From the NCBI GenBank assembly GCA_045629065.1, contig JAZQQK010000017.1:1-8257 (forward strand): 8,257 nt of DNA. The letters run 5' to 3'. Positions 5,960 through 8,257 of the stretch are shown one piece after another. The number at the start of each line of letters is the position of its first letter. Positions within the stretch are counted from its first letter, which is position 1. Source of the DNA: JAKSSM01 sp045629065. Lineage in GTDB: Bacteria > Bacillota > Clostridia > Peptostreptococcales > Anaerovoracaceae. The notes beneath the pieces were generated by a model. The model was not told the origin of the DNA. It saw only the letters and a list, made by a program, of their open reading frames with translations, and did not search any database. Both the position numbers and the translations under genes were made by a program.

Positions 5960-7618
5960 ATGATTAAATCCAAAAAGAAAATGGACTTCTGGGTAATTGC
6001 CAGTATCATAGTTCTATGCCTATACCTGTTATTTATGCTTTATCCTATGGCTAAAGTAATGTATCAGGCTGCACTTGATCCTGAAACAAAAGAACTTTCT
6101 TTAGTTAACTTCCAGAAGTTCTTCACGACGCCGTATTATAGAAATACTCTTGTTAGAAGCTTTAAAGTAGCAATTACTACAACGTTTTTCTCACTACTTG
6201 TGGGAATACCATTAGCATATCTTTATAATATGTATCAGATTCGTGGTAAGAAATTTATTCAAACCATGATAATATTAAGTTCAATGTCTGCACCATTTAT
6301 TGGAGCATATTCCTGGATTTTATTATTTGGTAATGCAGGTGTAGTCACACAATTTCTAAAATCTATAGGAATCACTATAGGTAGCATTTATGGATTCAAA
6401 GGTATAGTAATTGTACTGACCACAAAGATGTTCCCTCTTGTATTCTTATACGTTTCAGGGGCATTGAAAAATATCGACAGTTCACTTCTCGAAGCATCTG
6501 CAAATATGGGAAGAACTGGACTCAAGAGATTTATTACTGTTGTGCTTCCGCTATGTATGCCAACCATACTTGCAGCCGCACTCATGGTATTCATGAGATC
6601 TCTTGCCGACTTTGGAACTGCAATGATGATTGGTCAGGGTTATATGACCTTCCCTCTCGTAATCTATAATGAATTCGTAGGAGAAGTTGGCGTAAATAAA
6701 AACTTTGCATCTGCAGTATCAGTAATAGCCATTTTGATTACATTAATTGTATTCCTTGTGCAGTCATGGGCTACGAGGAAAACCACATTCTCAATGAGTG
6801 CAATGCATCACATTGAACCAAAAAAAGCAGGACCACTTGGAACATTCTTCATTTATCTTTACATATATCTTGTATTGATAATTGCAACAGTTCCAAATCT
6901 TTACCTGATTTATCTATCATTTAGAAAAACCAGCAAATCGGGAAATGCGTTCAAGCCTGGTTTTTCACTTGATAGCTATAAGTATGTTTTCAATAACATG
7001 GGTGATTCTATTTGGAATACACTGAGGATATGTGGAACGGCACTAGTATTGATAATTGCACTAGCAATATTAATTGCATACCTGGTAGTAAGAAGACCAA
7101 ATGCAATCAATAGAACAATAGATACTATGTCTATGGTTCCATATATCATTCCGGGTGCAGTAATTGGTATAGCCTTAATTATGAGCTTTAATAATCCGAA
7201 ATTTCCACTTGTAGGTACTGCATGGATTATGATTATTGCTATGGTAATAAGACGTGTACCATATACTATACGAAGTTCAGTAGCGATTCTAGGACAAATT
7301 CCAATGTCGATAGATGAAGCTTCTGAAAGCCTTGGAGCTAGTAAGTTTAAAACCCTGATAAAGGTTACAATCCCAATGATGCTTAACGGAATATTCTCTG
7401 GAGCAATAATGAGTTGGGTAACTCTTATCACCGAGCTTAGTTCTTCAGTTCTCCTTTATTCCTACAGAACAATGACATTAAATATTGCAGTTTATGTAAT
7501 GGTAGCAAAGGGATCTGATGGCAGAGCATGTGCAATGTCAACTATTTTGACAGTATTTACTGTAATTTCATTATTGATATTTAATAGATTCAGTAAAGAT
7601 GGTGAAATTGCTATGTAG
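5960..7618 (+). CDS. ABC transporter permease with two fused permease domains (FbpB/AfuB-like)
   Basis: This is the membrane channel of the importer, 552 aa. Two homologous permease units lie in one chain, each with about six hydrophobic helices: roughly 11-30, 66-90, 100-124, 145-166, 194-214 and 250-270, then 296-320, 352-377, 388-410, 418-436, 470-495 and 525-543. Each unit has an EAA loop that contacts the ATPase: EASANMG (178-184) and EASESLG (453-459), both followed by a conserved proline-containing segment (LPLCMP and TIPMM). One polypeptide therefore supplies both halves of the channel, which is why only one permease gene is present. This fused layout is typical of the ferric/sugar-phosphate (FbpB, AfuB) branch. 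The start is set by AGGAGG at 5949-5954, five bases before the ATG. It is the last plus-strand gene, with the convergent minus-strand gene beginning its stop 247 bp later. Confidence 0.94.
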   Translation: MIKSKKKMDFWVIASIIVLCLYLLFMLYPMAKVMYQAALDPETKELSLVNFQKFFTTPYYRNTLVRSFKVAITTTFFSLLVGIPLAYLYNMYQIRGKKFIQTMIILSSMSAPFIGAYSWILLFGNAGVVTQFLKSIGITIGSIYGFKGIVIVLTTKMFPLVFLYVSGALKNIDSSLLEASANMGRTGLKRFITVVLPLCMPTILAAALMVFMRSLADFGTAMMIGQGYMTFPLVIYNEFVGEVGVNKNFASAVSVIAILITLIVFLVQSWATRKTTFSMSAMHHIEPKKAGPLGTFFIYLYIYLVLIIATVPNLYLIYLSFRKTSKSGNAFKPGFSLDSYKYVFNNMGDSIWNTLRICGTALVLIIALAILIAYLVVRRPNAINRTIDTMSMVPYIIPGAVIGIALIMSFNNPKFPLVGTAWIMIIAMVIRRVPYTIRSSVAILGQIPMSIDEASESLGASKFKTLIKVTIPMMLNGIFSGAIMSWVTLITELSSSVLLYSYRTMTLNIAVYVMVAKGSDGRACAMSTILTVFTVISLLIFNRFSKDGEIAM

Positions 7619-7669
7619 TTTAGAAAAAGCTATACCTTCTAAAGCATTTACAATAGCTTTAAATATAAA

Positions 7670-7707
7670 ACGTGACCGTTTTTCCGGTCGAGCGTGTGAA
7701 TTTTTTT
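7670..7707 (+). terminator. Possible terminator of the transporter operon
   Basis: GACCG (7674-7678) pairs with CGGTC (7685-7689) around a six-base loop, and ACG (7670-7672) can pair with CGT (7693-7695) through a 1-by-3 internal loop. A run of seven T follows at 7701-7707, offset five bases from the stem. It lies 51 bp after the permease stop. The offset and the internal loop make it an imperfect terminator, but it is the best plus-strand candidate close to the gene end. Confidence 0.45.
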
Positions 7708-7743
7708 CTGTAAATAGGTTTCCCGTGGTAGATTAACTACTAT

Positions 7744-7776
7744 AGCTTGGCTGAAATCCAGCATTCTCAAGCTTTT
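7744..7776 (+). other. Bulged hairpin of unknown role in the convergent gap
   Basis: AGCTTG (7744-7749) pairs with CAAGCT (7768-7773), and inside it GCTG (7750-7753) pairs with CAGC (7759-7762), leaving loop AAATC and a five-base bulge ATTCT on the 3' side. TTTT follows from 7773. It could be a back-up terminator or part of a structured 3' RNA. I do not recognise it as any known riboswitch or small RNA. Confidence 0.35.
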
Positions 7777-7803
7777 GCACAATATAATACATTCAAAATA
7801 AAT

Positions 7804-7847
7804 AGTCAAGGATTTGGTCTTAAAAACAGATCCTTGACTTGATTTTT
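7804..7847. terminator. Bidirectional intrinsic terminator between convergent genes
   Basis: AGTCAAGGAT (7804-7813) is a perfect inverted match to ATCCTTGACT (7830-7839); three more pairs (one G-U) extend the stem to 13 bp with a ten-base loop. On the plus strand TGATTTTT follows (7840-7847). On the minus strand the stem is followed by ATTTATTTT. It lies 26 bp beyond the stop of the minus-strand small membrane protein gene, so it most likely ends that transcript and also stops any read-through from the transporter operon. Confidence 0.8.
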
Positions 7848-7865
7848 GACATATCGAACTGGGAA

Positions 7866-8114
7866 TTATAACTCTTTTCTATTTTCCTCAATTAAACCTA
7901 CAAGCTCGCCTATTACAAAAGATAAAGCAGTAGAAATGATGGCACCAATACAGCAAGCAGGTTGCCAACGAGCTGCTTTTTCTATTGCTTGAATTGTAGC
8001 GTAATCACCAGTATGGTAAGAACTATTGGACTTGAATAGGAGAATAATCGTCGCTATCCAAAGGACCAATGCTAACAGCGGAAAAATATACTTCCATAAA
8101 TTTTTTGTTTTCAT
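7866..8114 (-). CDS. Small two-helix membrane protein, function unknown
   Basis: This is an 82-aa protein with a short basic N-terminus (MKTKNLWK), a hydrophobic segment at about 9-27, a polar middle part (about 28-52) with SSYHTGDYATIQAIEKAARW, a second hydrophobic segment at about 53-75 containing a CC pair (C54, C55), and a charged tail ending EENRKEL. I do not recognise the family. The frame is open further upstream (to 8252), but GGAGGAGG at 8121-8128, six bases before the ATG at 8114, marks the real start. The upstream extension also overlaps the end of the preceding gene in another frame. It follows that gene by 31 bp on the same strand, so the two are probably one transcript, ended by the hairpin at 7804-7847. 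It is convergent with the transporter operon and shows no sign of a shared role. Confidence 0.75.
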   Translation of the reverse strand: MKTKNLWKYIFPLLALVLWIATIILLFKSNSSYHTGDYATIQAIEKAARWQPACCIGAIISTALSFVIGELVGLIEENRKEL

Positions 8115-8145
8115 AAGCATCCTCCTCCAAATTCCGATTTTCTTA

Positions 8146-8257
8146 TTAGTTGGCACACTGCCAAGATCCATCCTCTGCTTTAACCAGAACTTCTTCGTAA
8201 GCATTTGAGTTCCTGTAAATAGCAAGAATGGTAGTATCATCATTGAGTTCAAATGTA
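8146..8257 (-). CDS. C-terminal fragment of an unidentified gene, cut by the window edge
   Basis: Reading the minus strand from 8256, 36 codons run open to a TAA at 8146-8148 (followed at once by a second TAA). The peptide begins TFELNDDTTILAIYRN and ends EDGSWQCAN, a soluble-looking mix of acidic, polar and aromatic residues with beta-strand-like alternation. The evidence that it is real is indirect: it ends 31 bp before a well-marked start of the next minus-strand gene, its composition is protein-like, and the competing frame on that strand has no supported start here. The start and most of the gene lie beyond the window. I cannot name a family from 36 residues. Confidence 0.6.
   Translation of the reverse strand, partial: TFELNDDTTILAIYRNSNAYEEVLVKAEDGSWQCAN

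Noticed and set aside
6976..7431. 151-aa open frame on the minus strand inside the permease gene
   Set aside because: Mirror frame of hydrophobic codons; the plus strand there carries the second EAA loop and transmembrane helices of the permease.
7775..7788. TTGCAC close to TATAAT as a promoter in the convergent gap
   Set aside because: The two boxes are only two bases apart, no -35 box is found at 16-18 bp from TATAAT, and no plus-strand gene follows.
8115..8252. Upstream extension of the small membrane protein to 128 aa
   Set aside because: The extension overlaps another plausible minus-strand frame ending at 8146, and GGAGGAGG directly precedes the ATG at 8114.
1..8257. CRISPR array, tRNA or rRNA genes, insertion sequence, or phage genes
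   Set aside because: No regularly spaced repeats, no tRNA-like folds or rRNA segments, and no transposase, integrase or terminal repeats were seen on either strand.

Overview
The window looks like part of the chromosome of a low-GC Gram-positive, probably a fermentative anaerobe of the Firmicutes (Clostridia or Erysipelotrichia type). The reasons are AT-rich codon use (AGA for Arg, A/T third positions), strong AGGAGG ribosome binding sites, a transketolase split into two genes, a lipoprotein binding protein with an SPaseII lipobox, and abundant cysteines even in the exported protein. The species cannot be named from this sequence.

Region 1 (1-107) is a leader with a 21-bp near-palindrome at 9-29 that could be an operator. 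I see no confident promoter in it. Region 2 (108-3669) is a tight four-gene carbon-metabolism block on the plus strand: a class II fructose-bisphosphate-type aldolase, the N- and C-terminal halves of transketolase, and a PfkB/ribokinase-family sugar kinase. The last three genes are joined by TAATG overlaps. Region 3 (3670-3731) is a short gap holding a perfect 14-bp palindrome on top of a candidate promoter. Region 4 (3732-7618) is a complete ABC importer of the FbpABC/AfuABC type: a binding lipoprotein, an ATPase, and one permease carrying two fused permease domains. A strong hairpin terminator lies between the binding-protein gene and the ATPase gene. This arrangement usually gives much more binding protein than membrane components.

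Region 5 (7619-7865) is a 247-bp non-coding gap between convergent genes, with several hairpins including a clear bidirectional terminator at 7804-7847. Region 6 (7866-8257) is on the minus strand: an 82-aa two-helix membrane protein, preceded by the last 36 codons of another gene that runs off the window.

Working model (inference): the importer brings in a phosphorylated sugar. Its binding protein lacks the tandem tyrosines of true ferric-binding relatives, and AfuA, a family member, is known to bind hexose and heptulose phosphates. The kinase would add a second phosphate at C1 of a ketose phosphate, the aldolase would split the bisphosphate, and transketolase would shuffle two-carbon units. 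Together these could form a transaldolase-free non-oxidative pentose-phosphate route fed by scavenged sugar phosphate. The enzyme families are seen directly. The substrates are not proven.
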